Source: Bacillus benzoevorans
GTDB lineage: Bacteria > Bacillota > Bacilli > Bacillales > Cytobacillaceae
Direction of reading: 5' to 3'
NCBI RefSeq assembly: GCF_014207535.1
Contig: NZ_JACHGK010000007.1
Span: forward strand, 152,831-216,830
Length of the DNA: 64,000 nt
Under the pieces are notes generated by a model. That model was not told where the DNA came from. It worked only from the letters and a program-made list of their open reading frames with translations, and ran no database searches. Each line of letters begins with the position of its first letter. The first letter of the stretch is position 1. Below are positions 26,894 through 35,285 of this stretch, in pieces. Made by a program: the position numbers and the translations under genes.

Positions 26894-26932
26894 AAAAGAG
26901 ACTGACCTTGATATAGGTCAGTCTCTTTTTTT
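26894..26932 (-). terminator. Terminator of the CAP-domain gene
   Basis: AAGAGACTGACC and GGTCAGTCTCTT form a long stem with A and T runs on both sides, directly beyond the stop at 26937. Confidence 0.85.
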
Positions 26933-26936
26933 GTGC

Positions 26937-28010
26937 TTATTTTCCGATAAACATTTGTGTCCAATGGTGACCGGCAGGATCATAACCGACACCAATATGA
27001 GTGAAATCACGGCTTAAAATATTTTTGCGGTGTCCTTCACTATTCATCCATGCCTGAACCACTTCCTGTGGTGTCCGTTGACCTTGGGCAATATTTTCCC
27101 CTGCCGAGCGATACGTTACACCAAAATCACGCATCATATCAAATGGAGAGCCGTAGGTTGGGCTTGTATGCGAGAAATATCCCTTTTGCTGCATATCCTC
27201 TGATTTTTTTTGTGCGACGCTATTTAGCTTGGTATCAGCCTGCAGCGCTGGCAGACCATTTTGCTTCCGCTGCTGATTGGTTAAATCAATCACTTGCTGG
27301 ACAGCCTGGCTTACATTTGCCGGTGTCTGAGTTTGCTGAGCAGCAGGTGCCGGCTTATTTTGCGTTTGCTGCTGCGGTGCTTGTGCTTGCTGCTGCGGTG
27401 CTTGCTGCTGTGGCGCTTGTGCTTGCTGTCTTTGTGCCTGCTGTTGCTGCAATAGCGCCTGTGCCTGCTGCATCATCCTCTGCTGCAATTCTGGAGTCTG
27501 AACCAGTTCGTAACCCTGGCGAAGATTTAATTGTTTTTGTGAATTTTGATTCGGATCTACAGGAACAAATTGGTATCTTGCCTCTTGCACTAAAACAGCC
27601 CTAGTTTGCGGATAGTTTGTGCTGTTTTTAGTTGTCTGATAACTGGAAATGTTCGGGTTGCGATCATTGTTTCTCCAATTATTTACATTCACATTATTTT
27701 GTACGCGATTTCTGAATGATGTTCTGTCTCCGTTATCCCTGTTATTGTCAGTAGTATTGATCAGCCGTGTACCATTACGATTATATCGTCTGTCATTATC
27801 ATTGTTATAATCCTCGGTAAGCGGTCCCTGATGATCAAAAGGATAACGATTATTCACACGATATAAATTGTTATCAACATTTGTGGTTGTCGATGTATTT
27901 ATTCGGTTTCCATCTGTATGATCCATCGCATTATCGTTGTCCTTATTACAAGCGGCCAGCCCTAGCACCAAAGCCGGTGCAATAAACAACCCTAACTTTT
28001 TCTTTATCAA
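26937..28010 (-). CDS. CAP/SCP-domain lipoprotein with Gln-rich linker
   Basis: This is a 357-residue secreted lipoprotein. Its signal peptide ends in LGLAAC (Cys21). Next comes an Asn/Asp/Arg-rich region of about residues 22-150. A Gln/Ala/Pro low-complexity stretch covers about residues 180-232. The C-terminal CAP (SCP/PR1, YkwD-type) domain runs from about 236 to the end, with VIDLTNQQRKQNGLPAL, HTSPTYGSPFDMM and GENIAQG. Bacterial CAP proteins are surface or spore-coat associated and of uncertain activity. AGGAGG precedes the ATG. Confidence 0.82.
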   Translation of the reverse strand: MIKKKLGLFIAPALVLGLAACNKDNDNAMDHTDGNRINTSTTTNVDNNLYRVNNRYPFDHQGPLTEDYNNDNDRRYNRNGTRLINTTDNNRDNGDRTSFRNRVQNNVNVNNWRNNDRNPNISSYQTTKNSTNYPQTRAVLVQEARYQFVPVDPNQNSQKQLNLRQGYELVQTPELQQRMMQQAQALLQQQQAQRQQAQAPQQQAPQQQAQAPQQQTQNKPAPAAQQTQTPANVSQAVQQVIDLTNQQRKQNGLPALQADTKLNSVAQKKSEDMQQKGYFSHTSPTYGSPFDMMRDFGVTYRSAGENIAQGQRTPQEVVQAWMNSEGHRKNILSRDFTHIGVGYDPAGHHWTQMFIGK

Positions 28011-28167
28011 TTCAATAACCTCCTTTGGAAATGCTGTGTTACCTTCTTAGTCTTGCAGAAGGAGCAAAAAGTATAGGTGGTAATAACCGTATTTTATGGG
28101 AGTGTTCTGTTGCAAAATTGAAGGTAAAAACGGAAGGTGGCATCTATAGAGGTAAATAGGTCAAAAA

Positions 28168-28203
28168 TAAAAGAGGCTGACTTCATCTTAGTCAGTCTCT
28201 TTA
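28168..28203 (-). terminator. Terminator of the PTS IIC gene
   Basis: AGAGACTGACT and AGTCAGCCTCTTT pair on the minus strand, ending in Ts. It lies about 20 bp after the stop. Confidence 0.75.
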
Positions 28204-28222
28204 TCATTTCCCTGCGATTTTT

Positions 28223-29353
28223 CTATCCCTTTTGGCTCTTCTTATCTTCATAGCCAAATAATAGCGTAAGGATAAGCGCTGTCACTAAAGCAACAAAAAT
28301 ACCAATGACGTATAACCCCATTGGGGCAAAGGCCGGGATGGACAAGAAACTCGGCAGAACAAAAGTGGTCATTTTTAAGCCAAGCATCCCATTAATCGCA
28401 CCGCCTGCTGCTCCTGCTGCAGCAACAATCACCATTGTTTTTTTATAACGGACAAGAATTCCGTATGTGATGAGCTCTGTTGTTCCGGCTAACGCTCCCG
28501 GGACAATTCCTGAACCCGCTAAAGTCTTTAAATCCTTGTTTTTCGTTTTTAATAAAACGCCAATTGCCATTCCAATCTGTGCAAACGGGGCTGCCGCTGC
28601 CATAGGAATAATTGAATCACCGCCCGTTGCCAAATTAGCAATAGCAAGGGGAATAACGGCCCAATGCAAACCGAGGATCGTTAAAAACGTCCAGCCTGCG
28701 CCTAAGACTGCCCCCGTAATCCATCCGCTTTTTGCGCTTAAAAATTCAATTCCTGCTCCAATTCCCTCACCCGCATACGTCCCAAAAGGACCGAAAAGGA
28801 GAATGGTTAATGGAACGATAATGACCAATGAAATCAACGGATTAATGAACATCTGCAGATCTTTATAAATGATCTTTTTTAACAGTTTATCTAAAACGGC
28901 ATAAATCGAAACAGCAATTAAGATGGGGAAAACGGTAGAAGAATAACTCATTAAAAGTACCGGAATTCCAAGAAACTCAACATTGCCGGCTCCGCCGCCC
29001 ACCAAATCAGTATAATGCGGTTCCAAAAGTGCGGCACCGATGGTCCCCCCGACATATGGATTTGCCCCCAGCTTAGTGGCTAAAGTGACCCCAAGAAAAA
29101 CAGGAAAAAAATAAAAGATGGCGTGTCCTGCTGCGGACAATATGGCGTATGTACCGCTATCTTTAGATAACCATCCCAGCATGGTTAATACAGCTAATAA
29201 TGCAGATAATAGTCCAGAGCCCGCTAAAACACCCAGTATCGGAGCAAAACTTCCTGAGATAACCCCAAGGACCTTTGAAAGAACCGAATCCTTTTTTGCT
29301 GTACTTTCCTCCTTATCCTTTGAATCATTCATTCCGTATATCCCTGCTTCCAT
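28223..29353 (-). CDS. Stand-alone PTS IIC permease (glucose/sucrose superfamily)
   Basis: This 376-residue polytopic membrane protein belongs to the EIIC family of beta-glucoside/sucrose/MurNAc-type sugar transporters. Motifs include GVISGSFAPILGVLAGSGLL, the sugar-binding region GTTELITYGI near residue 287, and the end SIPAFAPMGLYVIG. Family members usually carry an N-terminal IIB domain with a phosphorylated cysteine. Here the start is a short charged segment and no IIB or IIA is encoded nearby. It must borrow IIB and IIA from elsewhere, or it transports without phosphorylation. AAAGGAGAA precedes the ATG. Confidence 0.8.
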   Translation of the reverse strand: MEAGIYGMNDSKDKEESTAKKDSVLSKVLGVISGSFAPILGVLAGSGLLSALLAVLTMLGWLSKDSGTYAILSAAGHAIFYFFPVFLGVTLATKLGANPYVGGTIGAALLEPHYTDLVGGGAGNVEFLGIPVLLMSYSSTVFPILIAVSIYAVLDKLLKKIIYKDLQMFINPLISLVIIVPLTILLFGPFGTYAGEGIGAGIEFLSAKSGWITGAVLGAGWTFLTILGLHWAVIPLAIANLATGGDSIIPMAAAAPFAQIGMAIGVLLKTKNKDLKTLAGSGIVPGALAGTTELITYGILVRYKKTMVIVAAAGAAGGAINGMLGLKMTTFVLPSFLSIPAFAPMGLYVIGIFVALVTALILTLLFGYEDKKSQKG

Positions 29354-29690
29354 TATAGAATTCTCCTTTGCCTTATTATCAAATGCGCCCTATACTAGCG
29401 CGCTTGCTCGAAAAATTTCCTTTGAAAAATTCCTGCTTTTGCCTCATAACGATAAAAAAACCTTTTCATTATTTTTTATTATTTTCAAATCCAGCTAGTA
29501 CAAACACAATCTCCATGTTATGCGAAAACCACTCCTTTTGTCCATTGTCTATTTATTACCACCAGACTTTTGTAACCCTTACCAATGGCTTTATAGTCCT
29601 GCTTATAGGCATTCACACATTTTTTTATTTTTCATACGATAATTTAGGCTCATGATTCCTAATTTTCAAAAAAAAAGGGGGACTTTTCGT
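29354..29690. other. Non-coding gap before ytlA with a partial repeat copy
   Basis: No gene or riboswitch is convincing here. Bases 29376-29440 share TCAAATGCGCC and GCTCGAAAAA-TTCCTTT-AAAAAT with the repeat at 17806-17940. The rest is AT-rich and should hold the ytlA promoter. I found no thiamine (THI-box) motif, which was worth checking because of the ytlA family. Confidence 0.4.
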
Positions 29691-30241
29691 ATGAAAAAGT
29701 GGTGTAAATCTGCCTTTTTACTGCTCCTAAGTTTGCTCGTCATTGTTCTTACAGCATGTGGAACGGGAAAGAAAGATACGACAGAAAAAACAGAAAAGGT
29801 AAGAGTAGCTGAAGTAACCCGTTCGATTTTTTATGCCCCGCTATATGCAGCAATTGAAAAAGGCTTTTTTGCCGAAGAGGGGCTCGATATTGAATTAACC
29901 ACTACTTGGGGCGGGGATAAAACGATGACTACCCTTGTCTCTGGCGGTGCCGATATTGCTCTTGTCGGTTCAGAAACATCGATCTATGTTTCTGCTCAGG
30001 GTTCCACTGATCCCGTGATTAATTTCGCCCAGTTGACTCAAACAGACGGAACCTTTCTCGTTTCACGTGAGAAAATCGATCATTTCACATGGGATATGCT
30101 TAAGGGCAGTGACTTTTTAGGTCAAAGGAAAGGCGGAATGCCGCAAATGGTTGGGGAATTCGTACTGAAAGGTCATGGAATTAACCCGCAAAATGATCTC
30201 AATTTAATTCAAAACATCGATTTCGCGAACATCGCAAATGC
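29691..30241 (+). pseudogene. ytlA: ytlA 5' part: ABC transporter binding lipoprotein, interrupted
   Basis: This N-terminal piece has a signal peptide with lipobox LTAC and then the NMT1/SsuA-type start VAEVTRSIFYAPLYAAIEKG. The frame enters the inserted element and stops at 30275. The sequence up to about 30241 belongs to ytlA, and the remainder is at 35290-35749. Joined at the shared ATGC the two pieces give 1,011 bp, 336 codons plus stop, with continuous family sequence ANAFISGTGDFVQLFEP. The ligand of YtlA is not established; relatives bind sulfonates, nitrate or pyrimidine precursors. Confidence 0.88.
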
Positions 30242-30270
30242 CTTATCATACGGTAACAAAATACACTGCT
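30225..30270 (+). other. attL: left junction of the ytlA element
   Basis: ytlA sequence ends at ATGCCTT (30238-30244), which matches ATGCTTT at the other junction in six of seven bases. The element-side arm GGTAACAAAATACACTGC begins at 30252. A near-identical inverted arm lies at the other end, as expected for a serine integrase attachment site. Confidence 0.7.
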
Positions 30271-30323
30271 TTTAGGTCAAAGGCTCATGTACAATAACTA
30301 TGTTAATAATGGAGAGACATAAA

Positions 30324-30355
30324 AAAAACGCCAATTAACATTTCCTGGCGTTTTT
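30324..30355 (-). terminator. Terminator of the recombinase gene
   Basis: AAAACGCCA pairs with TGGCGTTTT, overlapping the recombinase stop codon, with Ts on the minus strand. It shields ytlA-side sequence from the element's transcription. Confidence 0.75.
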
Positions 30356-31961
30356 AGCATTTCACGTGTTGCATACATTCTTCCAGTGCTAAATTAAAAG
30401 TGATGTCAACTTCATTTTTACCTAGAGAGACTCTGTCAATAATTCTTGAAAGCATAGCCTTTTTTAAATTTTCATCTGCATGATCGAACCTTATTTCCCA
30501 ATTTTTTAGCTCATTGGCTATAAAGTTTACATCTGAATAATGTTCTTTTTCTCTTTCTACTTCAGATTTCAAAGTGCTTAATGTATCTGTTATATGTTTT
30601 ATCTTATCTTCTATACTTGTGATTGCGGTCGATAATTGTTTTGGTGTAAAGTCACTTTCCTCCATTAATGATTTGGAGATTTCTGCATTTAGCTTTTTTA
30701 GATGATTACGGTGTGAACGAATTTCACTTTCCAAATTCTTTATATTACTTTCCTTGAGTTTGATCATCGCTTCTTTTTGATTGATTGAACTGTCAATAAA
30801 GGATGTTAAATCTAATTGCGAAATGACCTCTTTTATCTGATTAATCATAATGGCATCATACTTTTTAGCGCCCCATATATTTTGAGCATGTTCGCAGTGA
30901 AGTCTCCCCTTGTTTAAAGGACAGCGATAACGATAAACAATATTTTTGTAATAATCGTTTCTATACGCGTATTTCTGCTTCCTGTATAAATAGTGGCCAC
31001 TTAGCTTGGCATCACAATATTTACAATAGGCTAATCCTGAAAACATCAATTTTCCCGCTAGTGGTATTCCTGTTTTATCCTGGTCTTTTAACTTTTCGCT
31101 CCTTGTAATCCGAATTTTTTCGGCTTGGTTGAATAGATCATCTGAAACAATTCTCAATTTTTCGTTATATGGTTGTGTTCCTCCATCTTTGCCAACATCA
31201 GTTTCTTTATATCGTTTCCTGCCAATATAAACCGGATTGGCTAATATCCTTTGAATCGTACTAACTCCAAATATTTGACCATCTTGATTACGATATCCCT
31301 TACTATTTAAGTAATCAACAATTTTACGATACCCCATATGTTTATCAATGTATAAACTAAAAATCAGTTTAACCATATCTGCTTCCTTTTCGTCAATAAC
31401 AAGCTCTTTCATTTTTTTATCCTTACTCTTCCAGTGTGCTTCATCTGTTTCAACAAGCTTATATCCAGTTGGAATAACCCCGCCTTGATAATATCCCAGT
31501 TGACTGCGCTGTCTTTTAGCATCCTTTACCCGCTGAGATGTTTTCTGGCTTTCACCGTCTGCTTGCCAAAAACTAATATAGTTTAAAAGTTTATCAATGT
31601 GCGTATCCGTTTTTCTTTGCCCTTCCACTGTAGACCAAACCTCAATGTTGTGCTGGTTCAAGAAATTTACAACATAAGGTGATTCATCTTCTCTTCTTCC
31701 AATTCTATCTAACATATACACTAGTAATATATCAAATTCATTATGAATCGCCGCCTCTTTGATAGTGGTCAATTCATCTCTATCCTTTGTTTTTAACTTC
31801 CAACCCGAAACACCATTTTCTGATAATTCTTTTGTTATCTCCCAATCCATTTGTTTTTTGACAAATGCTCGACACACTTGTTTTTGCATTGGAATATCAT
31901 TTTCTGCACTAACTTGTTTCTTTGATGATACGCGATATAGACACCATACTCGTTTCATCAT
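30354..31961 (-). CDS. Large serine recombinase (site-specific integrase)
   Basis: This is a 535-residue recombinase. The N-terminal resolvase domain has the catalytic serine at about residue 12 (YRVSSKKQ) and the active-site run MLDRIGRRED near 103. The Recombinase domain spans about 160-280. A zinc ribbon has cysteines in YCKYCDAKLSG and YRCPLNKGRLHCEH, and a C-terminal coiled coil follows at about 390-480. This is the architecture of integrases such as phiC31 and SpoIVCA. GGGGCAGGGA precedes tandem ATGs at 31961 and 31958. It most likely integrated this element and could excise it. Confidence 0.93.
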   Translation of the reverse strand: MMKRVWCLYRVSSKKQVSAENDIPMQKQVCRAFVKKQMDWEITKELSENGVSGWKLKTKDRDELTTIKEAAIHNEFDILLVYMLDRIGRREDESPYVVNFLNQHNIEVWSTVEGQRKTDTHIDKLLNYISFWQADGESQKTSQRVKDAKRQRSQLGYYQGGVIPTGYKLVETDEAHWKSKDKKMKELVIDEKEADMVKLIFSLYIDKHMGYRKIVDYLNSKGYRNQDGQIFGVSTIQRILANPVYIGRKRYKETDVGKDGGTQPYNEKLRIVSDDLFNQAEKIRITRSEKLKDQDKTGIPLAGKLMFSGLAYCKYCDAKLSGHYLYRKQKYAYRNDYYKNIVYRYRCPLNKGRLHCEHAQNIWGAKKYDAIMINQIKEVISQLDLTSFIDSSINQKEAMIKLKESNIKNLESEIRSHRNHLKKLNAEISKSLMEESDFTPKQLSTAITSIEDKIKHITDTLSTLKSEVEREKEHYSDVNFIANELKNWEIRFDHADENLKKAMLSRIIDRVSLGKNEVDITFNLALEECMQHVKC

Positions 31962-32023
31962 TTTCCCTGCCCCTTTTCACCTGTTTCATTTCCCAGATTG
32001 TAGCGCGAAAAAAAAGAATATCA

Positions 32024-32227
32024 TCAAGATATTCGTGAAAAAAAGGTCTTTAATCCATTTTTCGCCACTAGATTTTTTTCCTTATCCTTTGAAAATTTTA
32101 AATTTACTTTCACTTTATTGTTCGAATGATCGATTAAGTAATCAAATTCCTTATCCGTCTTATAGATATATTTTATTCCTCCAAAGATAACTTCATTTTG
32201 TTGTTCTCCCATTTTATTTCTAATCAT
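32024..32227 (-). CDS. Small element-encoded protein, family not recognised
   Basis: This frame of about 67 residues starts MIRNKMGEQQNEVIFGGIKY and ends in a basic stretch (KNGLKTFFSRIS). Its ribosome site is weak; ATGs at 32227 and 32212 are both possible. It lies 60 bp before the recombinase on the same strand. Position and charge are compatible with a recombination directionality factor or a regulator, but this is only inference. It could also be non-functional. Confidence 0.5.
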   Translation of the reverse strand: MIRNKMGEQQNEVIFGGIKYIYKTDKEFDYLIDHSNNKVKVNLKFSKDKEKNLVAKNGLKTFFSRIS

Positions 32228-32345
32228 CGTGTCACCCACCCAGTTGGTATTTTTCCCTTCAATATATGAAGTTTAAAATTTGTCTTATTCTTTATGTACA
32301 TGCACAAATAAAATCGATTTGAAGAATGTGAGAATTTAGGGATAA

Positions 32346-32392
32346 AAAAACAAAAGGAAGCTTAAAATCACAAAGCTTCCTTTTGGTTTTTT
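32346..32392 (-). terminator. Terminator of the methyltransferase gene
   Basis: AAAAGGAAGCTT and AAGCTTCCTTTT form a strong stem ending in Ts on the minus strand, about 25 bp after the stop. Confidence 0.85.
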
Positions 32393-32414
32393 GTTTCATA
32401 TTAATTGCCAGTAA

Positions 32415-33686
32415 TTATACAGGCAGCCTTAATTGGTTTGATTGTACTGCTTTCTCTTTTGCATACTGAACCGCCCAATCTGCAATAGGCTGCGCAATAC
32501 TTTTGGCTAAAAGAACAGGAACAGCGTTTCCGACTTGTTTGTAAATCTTGTCCAATTTGCTGTTATATTGAAGTTTTTGGCTGTCTCCCATTGAAAACTC
32601 GTACCAATCTGGGAATGTTTGAATTCTTTTTATTTCTTTTACTGACAGTCTTCGATTGTTCTCTTCTCCATCAGGAAAAATCCATTTGTTTGTTTCCACT
32701 TTTTCCATCGGCAGCCCGCCTGGGTGGATAGGCGCCTGACGCCCCGATGCTTGAATCGTAAAACTCTGCTCATCCCAACGCTTTTTACGGTTTCGGCTCA
32801 TAAAAATAGTTGAATAAGAACCAGTAAAATACGGTCCTGGGTTCTCTCTTAAATCCCCAATAATTTCTTCTAAAGTTACAAAAGGTTTTAATCCTTTTTC
32901 TTTACCATGAGTAGGATTCGGAAATGCGTATTCAAAATCTAAGTCATTCCTTACTCCGACAAGGATCACCCGTTCCCTTATCTGCCCCACCCCATAGTCT
33001 CTTGCATTGACTAATCTTGTATATAAAGTGTAACCCGCAGCAGCAAAATCTTCGACAATCTGCTTGAACACCTCGCCTTTACCTAATGTCATCATCCCTT
33101 TGACATTTTCACCGATAAAAATGGCTGGCTGTGTCTGCATTAGACAGCGTATATAGTGCAAATAAAGAAAATTTCTTTCATCATCAATTAACCGAGGCCC
33201 GGCTTCTGAAAATCCAGGACAAGGGAATCCACCTAATACAATATCCCCCATTGGAAATTCTTTTACTTTTCGAATATCCTTTTGATGAATGTAAATCTCT
33301 TTATCATGATTCATTTCATAGGTTTGTAAAGCTTCTGGAAAGATGTCATTGACATAGACCGTATGAAAGATGCTTTGATGTCGGACTTTGTTGTATGTTT
33401 CTTTATCTCTAAAAGCCTCCAGCGCTGCTTCTTCTCCTATTACCGCAGCAAGACCGGCTAATTCCAATCCAAGGTCCAATCCCCCAGCTCCTGAGAAAAG
33501 CGAAACTAAATTCATTTTCTCTTTTCGATAGGAAATATCATCATGTGAAAAATCACTATCAGCTTCAATGATCGATTCAAGCTCATCATTGATTTTTTCC
33601 ATTAATAGTTGTTTTACTTCTTCAGGCTTGTAATCTGGAGCAGGCTTGAATTTCCCTCTTCCCCGTTCATTTAATTTAATACTCAA
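32415..33686 (-). CDS. DNA (cytosine-5) methyltransferase
   Basis: This 423-residue C5 methyltransferase has motif I LFSGAGGLDLG (about 63-73), motif IV GGFPCPGFSEAG with catalytic Cys156, motif VI ENV (193-195), motif VIII QIRERVILVG, and motifs IX-X RRLSVKEIKRIQTFPD and QVGNAVP. About 57 residues precede motif I. An extra segment of about 30 residues separates motif I from the acidic motif II. The target-recognition region is short (about 262-345). The start is a TTG behind AAAGGAGGAG. Beside a PLD-family gene it is likely the modification half of a restriction system; the target site is unknown. Confidence 0.92.
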   Translation of the reverse strand: MSIKLNERGRGKFKPAPDYKPEEVKQLLMEKINDELESIIEADSDFSHDDISYRKEKMNLVSLFSGAGGLDLGLELAGLAAVIGEEAALEAFRDKETYNKVRHQSIFHTVYVNDIFPEALQTYEMNHDKEIYIHQKDIRKVKEFPMGDIVLGGFPCPGFSEAGPRLIDDERNFLYLHYIRCLMQTQPAIFIGENVKGMMTLGKGEVFKQIVEDFAAAGYTLYTRLVNARDYGVGQIRERVILVGVRNDLDFEYAFPNPTHGKEKGLKPFVTLEEIIGDLRENPGPYFTGSYSTIFMSRNRKKRWDEQSFTIQASGRQAPIHPGGLPMEKVETNKWIFPDGEENNRRLSVKEIKRIQTFPDWYEFSMGDSQKLQYNSKLDKIYKQVGNAVPVLLAKSIAQPIADWAVQYAKEKAVQSNQLRLPV

Positions 33687-33851
33687 ATATCTGCTCCTCC
33701 TTTCAGGAAATCCTAACCTTAAGTTTACTGATTATATTAGGTTTTTTCAATGATAATAATATCCCAGAACAAACAAATGTTTTCCTTCCGCCAGCCAAAA
33801 TAATAGATACCGAAAAACCACTCTTTTACGTATGGGATAAATCGTTTCTGC

Positions 33852-35120
33852 TTATTCAATAAATGCACTCTTATTCCATAAGTTTTCAAAATGTTTTATG
33901 TATTTTTCTACAAGATTTTTATCTTCAATAAAATGGAAGGAGTTTACCTCAGAAAATGTATTTCTTCTTTTAACAGTTTCTTTTCTTCCATCTTTCCTCA
34001 CTACCTCATATGACATTAAATGATTTTCCTCCCACGCAAATGCAGTCGGTGTAAAATTTGCGGTAGTAAACAACATTTTCTTATCGTCAACAATAATAAA
34101 TTTATCATGAATAGTAGGAGTCCAATATTTTTGGGACACATTTGAACATTTTTTTAGCGCTTCCTCAGTACTGACCGTTCTGTCCCCTTGTTTTTGATTT
34201 TCTGGACGTGTTTGTTTCAGCACCTTAATAACTACATTTTTATCCATATCGATCAAACATTGTACGATACTTGCTGCGTTTTCATCAAAAGATTCAATGT
34301 CATTGATATGCTGCGCACAGATATATATTTGATTTTGTGCCGATTTAATAAATTTTATAATTTGTTCCTGAACATAATGATTGCTTCCTATTCCATTGTA
34401 TTTAATAAATGGCGCTGTAAAATAATCCAAAGAATATGTATCTTCAAGGTTTACAGGATTTACAATATAATCAAAATCATAATATGTCTTTCTAAAATCT
34501 ATATACTCATTAATTGAATAAGATAATTTGTCTAAAATTGAAAAATACTTTTTAAACATTTTTTCTGCATCCGTATTCTTCCCCTCAATAACTATGAAAC
34601 TATCACTATGGGGAGGGTCTCCAAAGGCAAAATTGCACGAACTTGAAATACACTTTACGCTATTTTCAAATTCGGCCATAATTGATTTATTGTGCAGGCT
34701 AAATAAATTTTTACCCCTATTAAATTTTACTTTGTACCAAATATAAGTATGTGGAAATATTTTCAGTGAAATGTTTTGATTATTATTGCTTATTCTATTA
34801 TAAGTTCTCTGAGCATAATCAAATTTTGAAAAGTTTACACTGTTTTCTTCAGAATAATCTCTCTTATATAATTGCTTAACTGCTGCATCATATCCATCTA
34901 AAGGAATGCTATAAATATATATTTCACACCCCTGTTCGCTCATATCTTCTAAAAACTTATGTAAAAAAGGATTATTATATAGAAAGAAGGAAATGAATAT
35001 CCTTTTTGCACCAGTTAATTCATCCATTAGTTTTTCTAATAGCACTAGTGAACTACCTCTCACATGCCTTTTCCACAACTGTTTAGGAACATCATTATAA
35101 GTCCGATAATATGTATTCAA
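33852..35120 (-). CDS. Two-domain PLD-family protein, candidate restriction endonuclease
   Basis: This 422-residue soluble protein has no signal or membrane segment. It contains two phospholipase-D-like halves: LHNKSIMAEF (His143, Lys145) and IHDKFIIVDD (His338, Lys340, Asp345). The second is a full HxKx4D motif; the first has Glu in place of Asp. Family knowledge: PLD-type nucleases include the restriction enzymes BfiI and NgoFVII. Next to a C5 methyltransferase, with no other nuclease in the element, a restriction role is the best guess. A TTG start follows GTGGAGGGG. A phospholipase or other nuclease role remains possible. Confidence 0.7.
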   Translation of the reverse strand: MNTYYRTYNDVPKQLWKRHVRGSSLVLLEKLMDELTGAKRIFISFFLYNNPFLHKFLEDMSEQGCEIYIYSIPLDGYDAAVKQLYKRDYSEENSVNFSKFDYAQRTYNRISNNNQNISLKIFPHTYIWYKVKFNRGKNLFSLHNKSIMAEFENSVKCISSSCNFAFGDPPHSDSFIVIEGKNTDAEKMFKKYFSILDKLSYSINEYIDFRKTYYDFDYIVNPVNLEDTYSLDYFTAPFIKYNGIGSNHYVQEQIIKFIKSAQNQIYICAQHINDIESFDENAASIVQCLIDMDKNVVIKVLKQTRPENQKQGDRTVSTEEALKKCSNVSQKYWTPTIHDKFIIVDDKKMLFTTANFTPTAFAWEENHLMSYEVVRKDGRKETVKRRNTFSEVNSFHFIEDKNLVEKYIKHFENLWNKSAFIE

Positions 35121-35285
35121 AATTTCCCCTCCACTATTTAGTTTTTATCCATTTATACAGGTGTTTATAAATTATTTTACATGTATCAATGATGTTGTAA
35201 CAATCATTAGATAGCTAAACTAATCTTAATGGAAACCATCCCAGCACGAGGCAATGGTTATATAGGCAGTGCATTTAGTACCCTT
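35121..35285 (-). promoter_or_regulatory. Probable promoter region of the element genes
   Basis: On the minus strand TTGTTA and TAAAAT occur 18 bp apart in AT-rich DNA about 80 bp before the PLD start. No controller (C-protein) gene or obvious C-box is seen. Confidence 0.35.

Noticed and set aside
27050..27604. 184-codon frame opposite the CAP-domain gene
   Set aside because: It is antisense to the Gln-rich repeat region, giving an Ala/Val-rich artefact. The minus-strand gene has a lipobox and a domain.
29354..29690. TPP (THI-box) riboswitch before ytlA
   Set aside because: The conserved CTGAGA and ACCTGATCTGG blocks are absent.
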